Shown here: positions 1 to 7,931 of the stretch, piece by piece
Position numbering within the stretch: position 1 is the first letter of the stretch
Layout: the number at the start of each line of letters is the position of its first letter
Source: JACVRW01 sp963820315
GTDB lineage: Bacteria; Actinomycetota; Thermoleophilia; Solirubrobacterales; Thermoleophilaceae
DNA length: 64,000 nt
Assembly: GCA_963820315.1 (NCBI GenBank)
Contig: CAWFZK010000008.1
Coordinates: forward strand, 62,001-126,000
Direction of reading: 5' to 3'
The notes under the pieces: model-generated
The model's database searches: none
What the model was told of the DNA's origin: nothing
What the model saw: only the letters and a program-made list of their open reading frames with translations
Position numbers and translations under genes: made by a program

Positions 1-1
1 G

Positions 2-892
2 CTGACGTACGCCGGGCGCCGCGAGAACCTGCCCGACGGGGTCGAGCTGGTGGTCGGCTCGATCGAGGACCGGGCGCTCGTCATGGAGCTCGCCGAGGGC
101 GTCGACGCGATCGTGAACTTCGCCGCCGAGTCCCACGTCGACCGCTCGATCGCCGACCAGGACGTCTTCGCGCGCACCCACGTGATCGGGACGAGCGTGC
201 TGCTCGACGCGGCGCGCGAGCGCGGCGTCGGCCGCTACCTGCAGGTCTCGACCGACGAGGTCTACGGGTCGATCCCGGAGGGCTCGTTCACGGAGACCTC
301 GCCGCTCGACCCCTCCTCCCCCTACTCGGCGACCAAGGCGGGCGGCGACCTGCTCGTCTCCGCACACGCGCACACCTACGGGATCGAGGCGGTGATCTGC
401 CGCGGCTCGAACAACTACGGCCCGCGCCAGTACCCGGAGAAGCTGATCCCGCTCTGCATCCTGAACGCGCTCCACGACGACCCGTTGCCCGTCTACGGCG
501 ACGGCCGCCAGATCCGCAACTGGCTCTACGTGGAGGACTTCGCGCGCGGAATCCAGACCGTGCTCGAGCGCGGCCGCAGCGGCGAGGCGTACAACGTCGG
601 CGGCCCGGACGAGTGCGAGAACATCGAGGTCGTCCGCCGCATCCTCGAGCTGACCGGCCGCGACGAATCGCTCATCGAGTACGTCAAGGACCGGCCCGGG
701 CACGACCGGCGCTACTCGCTCAGCTCAGACAAGCTGAAGGCCGAGCTCGGCTGGGAGGCGCAGGTCCGCTTCGAGGAAGGTCTCGCCCGCACGGTCGGCT
801 GGTACCGGGACAACGAGGCCTGGTGGGGGCCGATCCGCTCGGGCGAGTACCGCGCTTACTACGAGCAGCACTACGGCAAAGCGCTCGGCTAG
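2..892 (+). CDS. rfbB: dTDP-glucose 4,6-dehydratase, 5'-truncated by window edge
   Basis: Extended short-chain dehydrogenase that converts dTDP-glucose to dTDP-4-keto-6-deoxyglucose, the committed step to dTDP-rhamnose and other deoxysugars. The reading frame is open to the first base, so the N-terminal GxxGxxG NAD-binding loop lies outside the window. Visible family marks are NFAAESHVDRS, the STDEVYG motif carrying the Thr-Asp-Glu catalytic residues, the YSATK Tyr/Lys pair (Tyr codon at 323), SNNYGPRQYPEKLIP and the RNWLYVEDF substrate-binding segment. About 296 residues are present; the full protein is usually about 330. Its stop codon is interlocked with the stop of the converging gene in a CTAG at 889-892. 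Rhamnose-pathway partners, if clustered, would lie upstream of the window. Confidence 0.95.
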   Translation: MTYAGRRENLPDGVELVVGSIEDRALVMELAEGVDAIVNFAAESHVDRSIADQDVFARTHVIGTSVLLDAARERGVGRYLQVSTDEVYGSIPEGSFTETSPLDPSSPYSATKAGGDLLVSAHAHTYGIEAVICRGSNNYGPRQYPEKLIPLCILNALHDDPLPVYGDGRQIRNWLYVEDFARGIQTVLERGRSGEAYNVGGPDECENIEVVRRILELTGRDESLIEYVKDRPGHDRRYSLSSDKLKAELGWEAQVRFEEGLARTVGWYRDNEAWWGPIRSGEYRAYYEQHYGKALG

Positions 893-2520
893 AGGCGCGG
901 GCCGAGCACGCAGACACCGAAGCGGCGGCCGGCCGCCGCGACGGCCAGCGCCCCACGCGAGCGGCGCTCCCGGCGGCCGATGCGACCGCGATCGACCCAG
1001 CGATCGGTCAGCGGGAGCCTGTCCCCGGGCGCACGCGCGTAGAAGATCAGCTCGAGCGGGGCGCCGGGCCGGGCGCGCCGGCTGACGCGCGCGGGTACGA
1101 CCCGCACCGCGTCCGAGCCGAGCCTCGGCAGGCGCATCAGGACACGGTGGCCGCGGCGATCGAAGCGAGCCCCACGCGGGAGGCGCAGCGGCCGGACGTA
1201 CGCCGGCAGCTGCAGCTCGAGGCGCACGTTGCGGGCGACGGGTCCAGAAATCCGTCCCGCGCCGAAGCGAATCCGCAGCCGCTCGCCCGGGCGGGCGACG
1301 TCCACCCCGTCGTCGACGGCGCCGACGACCTCGAGCGCGCGGTCCGGACGGCGCGAGCGGGCGGGCCGCCGCACCGGCCCCAGCGCCGCGCGTTCGAGCT
1401 CGATCACGTCTATGCCCTTGGCGTGATCGAGCACGTACACGACCTCACCCGCCGGATCGGTCGGCGCGTAGAGCGCTCCCCAGACCATCGCGGTGTCGCT
1501 GATGTAGTAGCCGACCTGCGTGATGCGGCGCGGGTCCCGCACGTTCAGGAGGCGAACGCCCTGCTGGAAGAAGCCGGCCGCCACGAGCCCGTCACGGTGA
1601 TCGAAGTAGTGCGACGAGCACACGATTCCGGCGCGGCCGTCGCGCTCGACCTCGAAGCGGTCCAGCGGCCGGACGCGGGCCCCCGCGCGGATCTCCCAGG
1701 TCTGGAAGCTGCCGGCGCCGCGGCAACCGCGCCTCAGATCCTCCTCGGTCACGAGCAGCGTGCTGTCCGAGACGCGCAGCGAGTTGTGATGGATCACGTT
1801 GTTCCAGGGCGGGACCGCGCCGCGCCGGTTCGTGCGAAAGCGCAGGCGCGGATGCGCCGGGTCGCGAACGTCGTAGGCGGCGGTGCCGCCCGAGCCGGCA
1901 ACCCAGGCGAGGCCCGAGCCGTCGACCTGCACGTCGTGCGTGCCGAAGAGCCCGGAGACGGCGTCGACTCGGACCGTACCGGCGAAGCGCGGGTGGCTCG
2001 GGTCCCTGAGGTCGACCACCTCGATCCCGTCGGGCGAGCCCGCGAGCCAGGCCCACCGGCAGTCTTGGATGCACGTCGCCGTGTGACCGATGCCGCCCCG
2101 TCCGGGAGATGACCCGCCGGTGAACAGGTCGAGCCCGGGCGTCCAGGTCGAGTAGCGCGACAGCACACGCGGGTGGCGCGGCTCACGGACGTCGACGACA
2201 TGGAGGATGCCGCGGCCGCCGAACGGGTCGTCGCTGATCAGCATGATCCCGTTGCCGACGTCCACGTCCTCGTTCTGCGCGTTGGGCAGCTCGAGGCGGC
2301 CGATGCGCGCCGGCGCACGCGGGTCGGTGGTGTCGTAGATCGAGACCCCGGTCAGGCCCGAGACGTAGAGCAGGTTGCCGACCGCGCGCGCCGAGACGAT
2401 CCCGCGCTCCGGGAGCGTGCGCAGATGGCTGACGCCCGGGGAGACGTCCAGCGCATGGGCCGGCGCGGCCGGCAGCAACCCGGTCACCAGCGCAAGGCCC
2501 AGCAGGCGCAGCGACCGCAT
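889..2520 (-). CDS. Secreted LVIVD-repeat beta-propeller-like protein
   Basis: 543 residues. A signal peptide (LGLALVTGLLPAAPAHA, cleavage near residue 24) is followed by a series of roughly 45-residue repeats of the type VVDVREPRHPRVL, VVDLRDPSHPRFA, AYDVRDPAHPRLR and LLNVRDPRRITQV, the hallmark of LVIVD repeats thought to fold as a beta-propeller. The last 150 residues (from about 390) are Arg-rich and non-repetitive, possibly a beta-sandwich. No catalytic motif is seen, and function in this family is unknown. A TACGGT box 6 nt before the ATG and no Shine-Dalgarno suggest a leaderless start. Confidence 0.8.
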   Translation of the reverse strand: MRSLRLLGLALVTGLLPAAPAHALDVSPGVSHLRTLPERGIVSARAVGNLLYVSGLTGVSIYDTTDPRAPARIGRLELPNAQNEDVDVGNGIMLISDDPFGGRGILHVVDVREPRHPRVLSRYSTWTPGLDLFTGGSSPGRGGIGHTATCIQDCRWAWLAGSPDGIEVVDLRDPSHPRFAGTVRVDAVSGLFGTHDVQVDGSGLAWVAGSGGTAAYDVRDPAHPRLRFRTNRRGAVPPWNNVIHHNSLRVSDSTLLVTEEDLRRGCRGAGSFQTWEIRAGARVRPLDRFEVERDGRAGIVCSSHYFDHRDGLVAAGFFQQGVRLLNVRDPRRITQVGYYISDTAMVWGALYAPTDPAGEVVYVLDHAKGIDVIELERAALGPVRRPARSRRPDRALEVVGAVDDGVDVARPGERLRIRFGAGRISGPVARNVRLELQLPAYVRPLRLPRGARFDRRGHRVLMRLPRLGSDAVRVVPARVSRRARPGAPLELIFYARAPGDRLPLTDRWVDRGRIGRRERRSRGALAVAAAGRRFGVCVLGPRL

Positions 2521-2526
2521 ACGCCG

Positions 2527-2532
2527 ACCGTA
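2527..2532 (-). promoter_or_regulatory. Putative leaderless -10 box of the LVIVD protein gene
   Basis: TACGGT read on the minus strand, 6 nt before the ATG at 2520. No Shine-Dalgarno is present. Confidence 0.4.
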
Positions 2533-2559
2533 GCCCAGCGCTGGGCCGGGCGCTAGCCG

Positions 2560-4167
2560 CTAGCGCGCTCCATCCCCGATCGCCACCGGCCGCGCCCCGT
2601 CCAGCGCGTCGTGGCGAGCACCCGTGCTCCGCAGGGCCTGAGCGTCCACACCGGAGCTGGCCGCCGCGGCGGATCCGGGCAGCTCCTCGCTCTGCGCGAG
2701 CGTGATCGTGGCGTGCGCCGCCGCGTCCGCCATCTGCTCGAGCGCGGTGTCGCTCAGGTTCGTGAAGCGGTCGCAGCCCTGGTGGTAGCAGGGGTCAAAC
2801 GCCCGACCGGCGACTCCTCCGTAGATCGCCGCCTGCTCGGGCGTCTTGATCTCCTCGGCGCCGGTGAAGAGACCGCCGGCCGGGATGCCCGCCGCGATGA
2901 ACGGCCCGTAGTCGGAGCGGCCGTCGAAGGCGGTCGGCTCCGTCGCCAGGCCCTGATCGGCGAAGTAGTCGAGGAAGAGCTGCTCGATCTCGTCCGAGCC
3001 GGCCGGCGCGCCACCTTCCGGCGGAGGCGTGTCGGACGTGTCGCCGTCGTAGACGAAGCGCACGAAGTTCGGCGAGCCGATCATGTCGAAGTTCAGCATC
3101 GCCGCGATCTTCGCGCGCTCCTCCGCCGGCAGCGTGGCGACGTAGTGCTCGGAGCCGAGCAGGCCCGACTCCTCGGCGCTGAACCAGACGAAGCGGACCT
3201 TGTTCTCCGGGTGCACGAGCCGCAGCTGCTCGGCGATCTCGAGGATGCCCGCCGAGCCCGAGCCGTTGTCGTTGATGCCGTTGCCGGTGCCGACGCTGTC
3301 GAGGTGCGCGCCGACGACGATCACCTTGTCGGGGTCGCCCCAGCGCGTCTCCGCGATCACGTTCTGGGTCGGATAGGTACCCGGACGCCAGTCGATCTTG
3401 AAGCGCGCGCGCAGGCCGGTGAAGCCGTTGTTCACGCCGTTGGCGAGCGCCGTGGCGGTCGGGACCGAGGCGGCCATGAACGGCGTCTGCAGGCCCGTGA
3501 CGTCGAACCAGAGCGGGACCTCGCGGCCCGGCTGGCCCTCGTTGAAGAGGATCACGCCGCCCGCGCCCGATTCCTCGGCCAGCTGGAACTTCGTGGCGAA
3601 CGGGCAGGTTCCCCGCTGGACCAGCGCGATGGCGCCATCGGGCATGCCGTCGTAGTCCGTTGCCTCGCAGCCGCTGGTGTTGCTGTTCGCCGCAGGCGGC
3701 GCCGGCAGGTTCAGGTCGATCGCCCACACCTGCGCCGTGAAGTCGGCCGACGTCGAGTTGTACATCGAGCCGAAGTCGCCGCCGAACTGCGCCCCGGCGA
3801 TCCCCGGGTTGAAGGAGCGCCGCGCGCCGCCGCTCACCACGCGCAGGGCGGGCGGCGTCCAGTCCGCGAGCAGGTCGAGGTCGTAGTCGAACTCCTGGAG
3901 CGAGACCCTGTGGCCCGCGAGCCGCGCGGCCGCCGCCACGTATTGCGCCGACCGGTCGTAGCCCTTCGTGCCCGCGAGCCGGTTGCCGCCGGAGAGATCG
4001 CCGATCAGCTGCAGGGCAAGCTCATGCTGCTTGATCTTCGCCGCGCTGACCGCGTGGCGCAGCTCGCTGGAGGTGTCGTTGCCGAGGCCCGCGGACGCCG
4101 GTGCCGCCGCCACCCCCACTGCAATCAGCACTGCCAGGAAGACGACGAACCTGCGACCTGCATCCAT
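2560..4167 (-). CDS. Secreted M28-family zinc aminopeptidase with PA domain
   Basis: 535 residues with a signal peptide ending near residue 26 (APASA). A PA (protease-associated) domain occupies about 130-260 (ALVQRGTCPFATKFQLAEE, GVILFNEG). The M28 catalytic domain follows, with all metal and catalytic residues visible: His in VGAHLDSV (about 287), Asp in NDNGSGSAG (about 298), Glu pair in FSAEESGLLGS (about 330), Asp in LNFDMIGS (about 359) and His in CYHQGCD (about 461). It should cleave N-terminal residues from peptides outside the membrane. Its Shine-Dalgarno (GAGGAG, 4175-4180) lies in the 3' arm of a strong hairpin. The upstream FAD oxidoreductase is on the same strand, 68 nt away. Confidence 0.93.
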   Translation of the reverse strand: MDAGRRFVVFLAVLIAVGVAAAPASAGLGNDTSSELRHAVSAAKIKQHELALQLIGDLSGGNRLAGTKGYDRSAQYVAAAARLAGHRVSLQEFDYDLDLLADWTPPALRVVSGGARRSFNPGIAGAQFGGDFGSMYNSTSADFTAQVWAIDLNLPAPPAANSNTSGCEATDYDGMPDGAIALVQRGTCPFATKFQLAEESGAGGVILFNEGQPGREVPLWFDVTGLQTPFMAASVPTATALANGVNNGFTGLRARFKIDWRPGTYPTQNVIAETRWGDPDKVIVVGAHLDSVGTGNGINDNGSGSAGILEIAEQLRLVHPENKVRFVWFSAEESGLLGSEHYVATLPAEERAKIAAMLNFDMIGSPNFVRFVYDGDTSDTPPPEGGAPAGSDEIEQLFLDYFADQGLATEPTAFDGRSDYGPFIAAGIPAGGLFTGAEEIKTPEQAAIYGGVAGRAFDPCYHQGCDRFTNLSDTALEQMADAAAHATITLAQSEELPGSAAAASSGVDAQALRSTGARHDALDGARPVAIGDGAR

Positions 4168-4174
4168 GCGGCGG

Positions 4175-4224
4175 CTCCTCTGCTCCGATTGGGTGAGGCT
4201 CTATCCCCAAACGGAGCAGAGGAG
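4175..4224 (-). promoter_or_regulatory. Long hairpin covering the Shine-Dalgarno of the M28 peptidase gene
   Basis: A perfect 13-bp inverted repeat (4175-4187 with 4212-4224) continues, after one mismatch, with five more pairs (4189-4193 with 4206-4210) around a loop of about 12 nt. On the minus strand the 3' arm contains GAGGAG, the Shine-Dalgarno of the peptidase gene 7 nt before its ATG. The 5' arm begins 11 nt after the stop of the upstream oxidoreductase gene. A U-tract is absent, so it is not a classic terminator. It looks like a translation-controlling structure, or a processing or stabilising hairpin between the two cistrons. Confidence 0.6.
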
Positions 4225-4235
4225 TAAACCTGCCG

Positions 4236-5639
4236 CTAGGAGGCCGGCGGGATGTTGTTGTTCAGCTGGAAGAAGTTGCCCGGGTCGTACTCCGCCTTGA
4301 TGGCGGCGAGCCGGACCACGTTGCGCCCGAAGGCGTCGTCGACACCGGCGCTCGGCGCCTCGTCGGCGCGGCCGGTGAAGTTGAGGTAGACGCTTCCGTT
4401 GCTGAACGGCTCGAGCTCGCCGAACGCCGAGCGCACCCACTCGATGTTCGCCGCGTCCTCGCCCGGCTCGGTCCACATGCCGTCGATCGAGATCATGTAC
4501 GGCGCCGAGCGCTCCGCGAACGCGGTCTCCTCCGGGTCGAGGTCGCCGATCGCGCCGCCCATGTGGAACGTGTTGACGAGCGTGAGCGGCGCGGGCCGGT
4601 CGAGCGCCCGCCCGGAGATCACGTCGATGGCGTCGTCGCTCAGCTCGGGCAGGTAGGTCGACTTCCAGTAGGCGCGCAGCGCGTTGCGCGGGAACAGCGG
4701 GTCGAAGCCCGACTGGACTGCCGTGAACGGCGTCGGCCCGGACATGTCGAAGAGCACCGTCCCGAGCTCACGGAGCGGCTGCATCTCCTTCATGCCCTCC
4801 TCGACGTCGCCGGCGTAGACGCCGCCGATGATCGCCACCGGCCGGTCGTGGACCGCCTCGGGCATCTCCGGGTTCGCGGGGAAGGTGATCGTGACGCAGA
4901 CCGAGGTGACCTCGTTCGGCGCCTGCTCGACGTACGCGCGCCACTTGCGCAGGACGTCGGCGACCTCCTCGAGCGGGTACATGACCGCCGCGAACGCGAC
5001 GTCCGGCCCGAGCTCCTTCAGGTCGAAGGTGAACGAGCTGACGACGCCGAAGTTGCCGCCGCCGCCGCGCAGCGCCCAGAACAGGTCGGGGTTGGAGTCG
5101 GCCGACGCCGTCCGGACCTGGCCGTCGGCGCACACGACCTGCGCCTCGACGAGGCTGTCGCAGGCGAGGCCCCACTTGCGCCGCAGCCAGCCGTAGCCGC
5201 CGCCGAGCGTCAGGCCGGCGACGCCGGTGTCGGAGACGACGCCGCTCGGGGCGACGAGGCCGAAGCGCATGGTCTCGCGGTCGACGTCGCCGAGCACGGC
5301 GCCGCCCTGGACGTAGGCGCGCTTGCGCTCGGGGTCGACCACGACGCCGCTCATGGGAGCGAGGTCGATGAGCACGCCGCCGTCGATCGACGACAGGCCG
5401 GCGATCGAGTGCCCGCCGCCGCGGACCGCGACAGGGAGGCCGTGCTCACGCGCGAAGTTGACCGCCTCGATGACGTCGGCGGTGCCGCTACAGGAAATCG
5501 TGACCGCGGGCTGCCCGCGGTGCATCGCGTTGAAGACGGGACGTACGTCCGGGGCGTTTACCTCTCCGCGGACGGTGGCGCGCAGATCATCGAGTGCGCC
5601 GTTGAGTGAACCGGCCGGGGCGCCGGTGGTGGTGGCCAT
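4236..5639 (-). CDS. FAD-dependent oxidoreductase, berberine-bridge/PCMH type
   Basis: 467 residues. The N-terminal FAD-binding PCMH domain (about 40-210) carries GGGHSIAG; the His near residue 77 is the usual covalent FAD attachment site. LTLGGGYGWL and GLACDSL follow. The C-terminal BBE segment is YDPGNFFQLNNNI. Members oxidise alcohols, sugars or secondary metabolites with O2; the substrate here is unknown. No signal peptide. I start at the ATG at 5639 because AAGGGGG lies just upstream and the family N-terminus begins there; the open frame to 5813 is not typical. It is divergent from the ABC exporter and may be co-transcribed with the M28 peptidase downstream. Confidence 0.9.
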   Translation of the reverse strand: MATTTGAPAGSLNGALDDLRATVRGEVNAPDVRPVFNAMHRGQPAVTISCSGTADVIEAVNFAREHGLPVAVRGGGHSIAGLSSIDGGVLIDLAPMSGVVVDPERKRAYVQGGAVLGDVDRETMRFGLVAPSGVVSDTGVAGLTLGGGYGWLRRKWGLACDSLVEAQVVCADGQVRTASADSNPDLFWALRGGGGNFGVVSSFTFDLKELGPDVAFAAVMYPLEEVADVLRKWRAYVEQAPNEVTSVCVTITFPANPEMPEAVHDRPVAIIGGVYAGDVEEGMKEMQPLRELGTVLFDMSGPTPFTAVQSGFDPLFPRNALRAYWKSTYLPELSDDAIDVISGRALDRPAPLTLVNTFHMGGAIGDLDPEETAFAERSAPYMISIDGMWTEPGEDAANIEWVRSAFGELEPFSNGSVYLNFTGRADEAPSAGVDDAFGRNVVRLAAIKAEYDPGNFFQLNNNIPPAS

Positions 5640-5753
5640 GTGTTGGGATCCCCCTTGGGATTGATGACGAACGGTGGACCGTAGATCTGTGACGGCGGTC
5701 CTTTGGTGACAGTCGTCACGCAACGTCCCAAGCTGGCGGTAATCGGACGTCGA

Positions 5754-5759
5754 TAGTCT
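5754..5759 (+). promoter_or_regulatory. Putative leaderless -10 box of the ABC ATPase gene
   Basis: TAGTCT, 7 nt before the GTG start at 5767. No Shine-Dalgarno. Confidence 0.4.
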
Positions 5760-5766
5760 CGATTCG

Positions 5767-6495
5767 GTGTTCCGCGAGAACTCACCGGCCCTCGAGCTGC
5801 GCGGGCTCACCAAGCATTACGACGACGGGACTGTGGCCCTCGAGGACTTCGACCTCGAGATTCCCTCGGGCGCGTTCTTCGGCCTGCTCGGCCCCAACGG
5901 CGCCGGCAAGACGACACTGATCAGCGCCGTCTGCAACCTGCTGCGCCTCACCGCCGGTGAGATCCGGGTCTTCGGCGAGCCGCACGACTCGATGGCCGCG
6001 CGCCGATGGGTCGGGCTCGCTGAGCAGGACATCAACCTCGACCGCTTCCTCACCGTGCGCGAGACGCTCGTCTATCACGGCGGCTACTTCGGCATGAGCG
6101 ACCCGGACGAGCGCGCCGACGAGCTGATCGACGCGTTCGGGCTCGAGGCCAAACGCGACACGCGCGCGCCTCGGCTCTCGGGCGGTCAGCGCCGCCGGCT
6201 GCTGCTGGCGCGGGCGCTCATGCACCGGCCGCGGCTCGTGATCCTCGACGAGCCCACCGCGAGCGTCGACTTCGAGCTGCGCCAGGAGCTGTGGCGCTAC
6301 ATCCGCGGCCTCCATGCGGAGGGAACCACGATCCTTCTCACGACCCACTACCTCGAGGAGGCGGAGGAGCTCTGCGACGAGATCGCGCTGATCCGCGACG
6401 GCCACCTGATCGCACGCGACAGCTCGCTCGCGCTGCGCGAGCACTTCGGCGTCGACCGGCTCCAGGACGTCTACGTGAAGGCGATGGCTTCCTAG
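5767..6495 (+). CDS. ABC exporter ATPase, DrrA/NodI-like
   Basis: 242 residues. Walker A GPNGAGKTT (about 42-50), Q-loop near LAEQDIN, signature LSGGQRRR (about 137), Walker B RLVILDEPTASVD (about 157), H-loop TTHYLEEAEEL. It is an intact nucleotide-binding subunit of the drug/polysaccharide exporter class. It ends exactly where the permease begins (6495/6496), so the two form one exporter. Substrate unknown. Confidence 0.93.
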   Translation: MFRENSPALELRGLTKHYDDGTVALEDFDLEIPSGAFFGLLGPNGAGKTTLISAVCNLLRLTAGEIRVFGEPHDSMAARRWVGLAEQDINLDRFLTVRETLVYHGGYFGMSDPDERADELIDAFGLEAKRDTRAPRLSGGQRRRLLLARALMHRPRLVILDEPTASVDFELRQELWRYIRGLHAEGTTILLTTHYLEEAEELCDEIALIRDGHLIARDSSLALREHFGVDRLQDVYVKAMAS

Positions 6496-7251
6496 ATGAC
6501 CGGCCTCGCCTGGCTCTGCCGGCGCGAGACGCTGCGCGTCTCGAAGCTCTGGACGCAGACCGTGCTCGCGCCGGTGATCTCGTCGATCCTCTTCATCCTC
6601 GTGTTCGGGCTCTCGCTCGGTGGGCGGATCGACCACGTGAGCGGCGTCGACTACGAGGTCTTCATCGTGCCCGGGCTGATCACGATGGGAATGGTGCAGG
6701 CCGCCTACGCCAACAACGCGTCGTCGGTCTTCCAGGCGCGCTTCGACCGCTACATCAACGACGTCCTGTCGGCGCCGATGCCCACCTGGCAGATGAACGC
6801 CGGCTACGTGATCGGCGGCGTGTTCCGCGCGCTCCTGATCGGTGGCTCGCTGCTCGTGCTGGCCGTGCTGCTCGTCGGCCTTCCCGTGGCCAATCCCTTC
6901 GCGCTGCTGGCCGCGATCGGCTTCGGCCTGCTGCTGTTCGCCTCGCTCGGCGTCGTCGTGGGGATCTACGCCGACAGCTGGGACTTCACGACCTTCATCA
7001 ACAACATCGTCATCCTGCCGCTCGTATTCGTCGGCGGGGTGTTCTACTCGGTCGAGGTGCTGCCCTCCCCGTGGGAGGAGCTCTCGCACTTCAACCCCGT
7101 CTTCTACCTCGTGAACGCGGTGCGCTTCGGCTTCCTCGGCGAGAGCGACGTCTCGATCTGGCTCTCGCTCGGCGTGACCGCCGCGCTCGCCGTGCCGGTC
7201 TTCCTGTGGGCACAGCATCTGTTCGCAAGCGGCAAGCGCTTGAAGCCCTAG
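6496..7251 (+). CDS. ABC-2 type exporter permease
   Basis: 251 residues with about six hydrophobic helices and the ABC-2 family arrangement (VISSILFILVFGLSLGG first helix; VPGLITMGMVQAAYANNASS; KMP-like loop APMPTWQMNAGYVIGG; C-terminal VGGVFYSVEVLPSPWEELSHFNPVFYLVNAVR). It forms the membrane pore for the ATPase directly upstream, with zero spacing and translational coupling likely. The class includes NodJ/DrrB-like efflux permeases; cargo cannot be told from sequence. Confidence 0.93.
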   Translation: MTGLAWLCRRETLRVSKLWTQTVLAPVISSILFILVFGLSLGGRIDHVSGVDYEVFIVPGLITMGMVQAAYANNASSVFQARFDRYINDVLSAPMPTWQMNAGYVIGGVFRALLIGGSLLVLAVLLVGLPVANPFALLAAIGFGLLLFASLGVVVGIYADSWDFTTFINNIVILPLVFVGGVFYSVEVLPSPWEELSHFNPVFYLVNAVRFGFLGESDVSIWLSLGVTAALAVPVFLWAQHLFASGKRLKP

Positions 7252-7895
7252 AGGCTCGGATCACCACGTGCCGCCTGCTGCCCGCGGCTCGTCGAGTGGC
7301 GCGAGCGCGTCGCGCGCGAGAAGCGCGCGGCCTTCGCGGACGAGGAGTACTGGGGGCGGCCGGTGCCCGGCTTCGGCGACCCCGCCGCGCGCGTGCTGGT
7401 GCTCGGCCTCGCGCCGGCGGCGCACGGCGGCAACCGGACGGGGCGCGTCTTCACGGGCGACCGCTCCGGCGACTGGCTGTTCGCGTCCATGTACCGGACC
7501 GGCTTCGCGAACCAGCCCGAGTCGCACTCGCTCGACGACGGCCTGCGGCTCGACGGCGCCTTCATCGCCGCGGCCGTGCGCTGCGCCCCGCCCGCCAACA
7601 AGCCGCTGCCCGCCGAGCGCGACAACTGCCTGCCCTACGCCGCCGAGGAGCTGGAGCTGCTCGAGCCCGCCGTGATCGTCTGCCTCGGGCTGTTCGCCTG
7701 GGACGCCGCGTGCACGGCTGCTCGGGCGTGCGCCCGCGGCCGCGCTTCGGCCACGCGGTCGAGTTCCCGGTCGAGGACGGCCCGGTCCTGCTCGGCTGCT
7801 ACCACCCGAGCCAGCAGAACACCTTCACGGGCAAGCTGACCGAGCCGATGACCGACGCGGTCTTCGCGCGTGCGCGCGAGCTCGCAACGCTTTAA
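7206..7895 (+). pseudogene. Uracil-DNA glycosylase, family 4/5-like, two frameshifts
   Basis: Iron-sulfur uracil-DNA glycosylase, excising uracil (family 5 also other deaminated bases). Three reading frames are needed. An N-terminal piece with EARITTCR ends near 7274. The middle piece runs CCPRLVEWRERVAREKRAA, GLAPAAHGGNRTGRVFTG, AAVRCAPPANKPLPAERDNC. The last piece, from about 7710, is HGCSGVRPRPRFGHAVEF and the active-site HPSQQNTFTGKLTEP motif. An extra T near 7275 would explain the first break (a CRRCPRLV-type Fe-S motif is expected) and a lost base near 7710 the second. All other family motifs are intact, so sequencing error is as likely as decay. The proposed start is a GTG at 7206 inside the permease gene; it is uncertain. 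Confidence 0.75.
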
Positions 7896-7931
7896 CGGAG
7901 TAGGGGACGTTCTACCGCAGGCCCCGTTGCG

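Noticed and set aside
613..2112. Long forward open frame across the end of rfbB and the LVIVD gene
   Set aside because: It spans two real genes in other frames and has no motif or start signal.
5640..5813. N-terminal extension of the FAD oxidoreductase up to 5813
   Set aside because: It overlaps the divergent ABC gene start and its Shine-Dalgarno-led ATG at 5639 gives the normal family N-terminus.
6291..7895. Long forward frame running through the ABC permease into the UDG region
   Set aside because: Only its last part (from about 7206, and again from 7710) carries UDG sequence; the rest is a shadow of the ABC genes.
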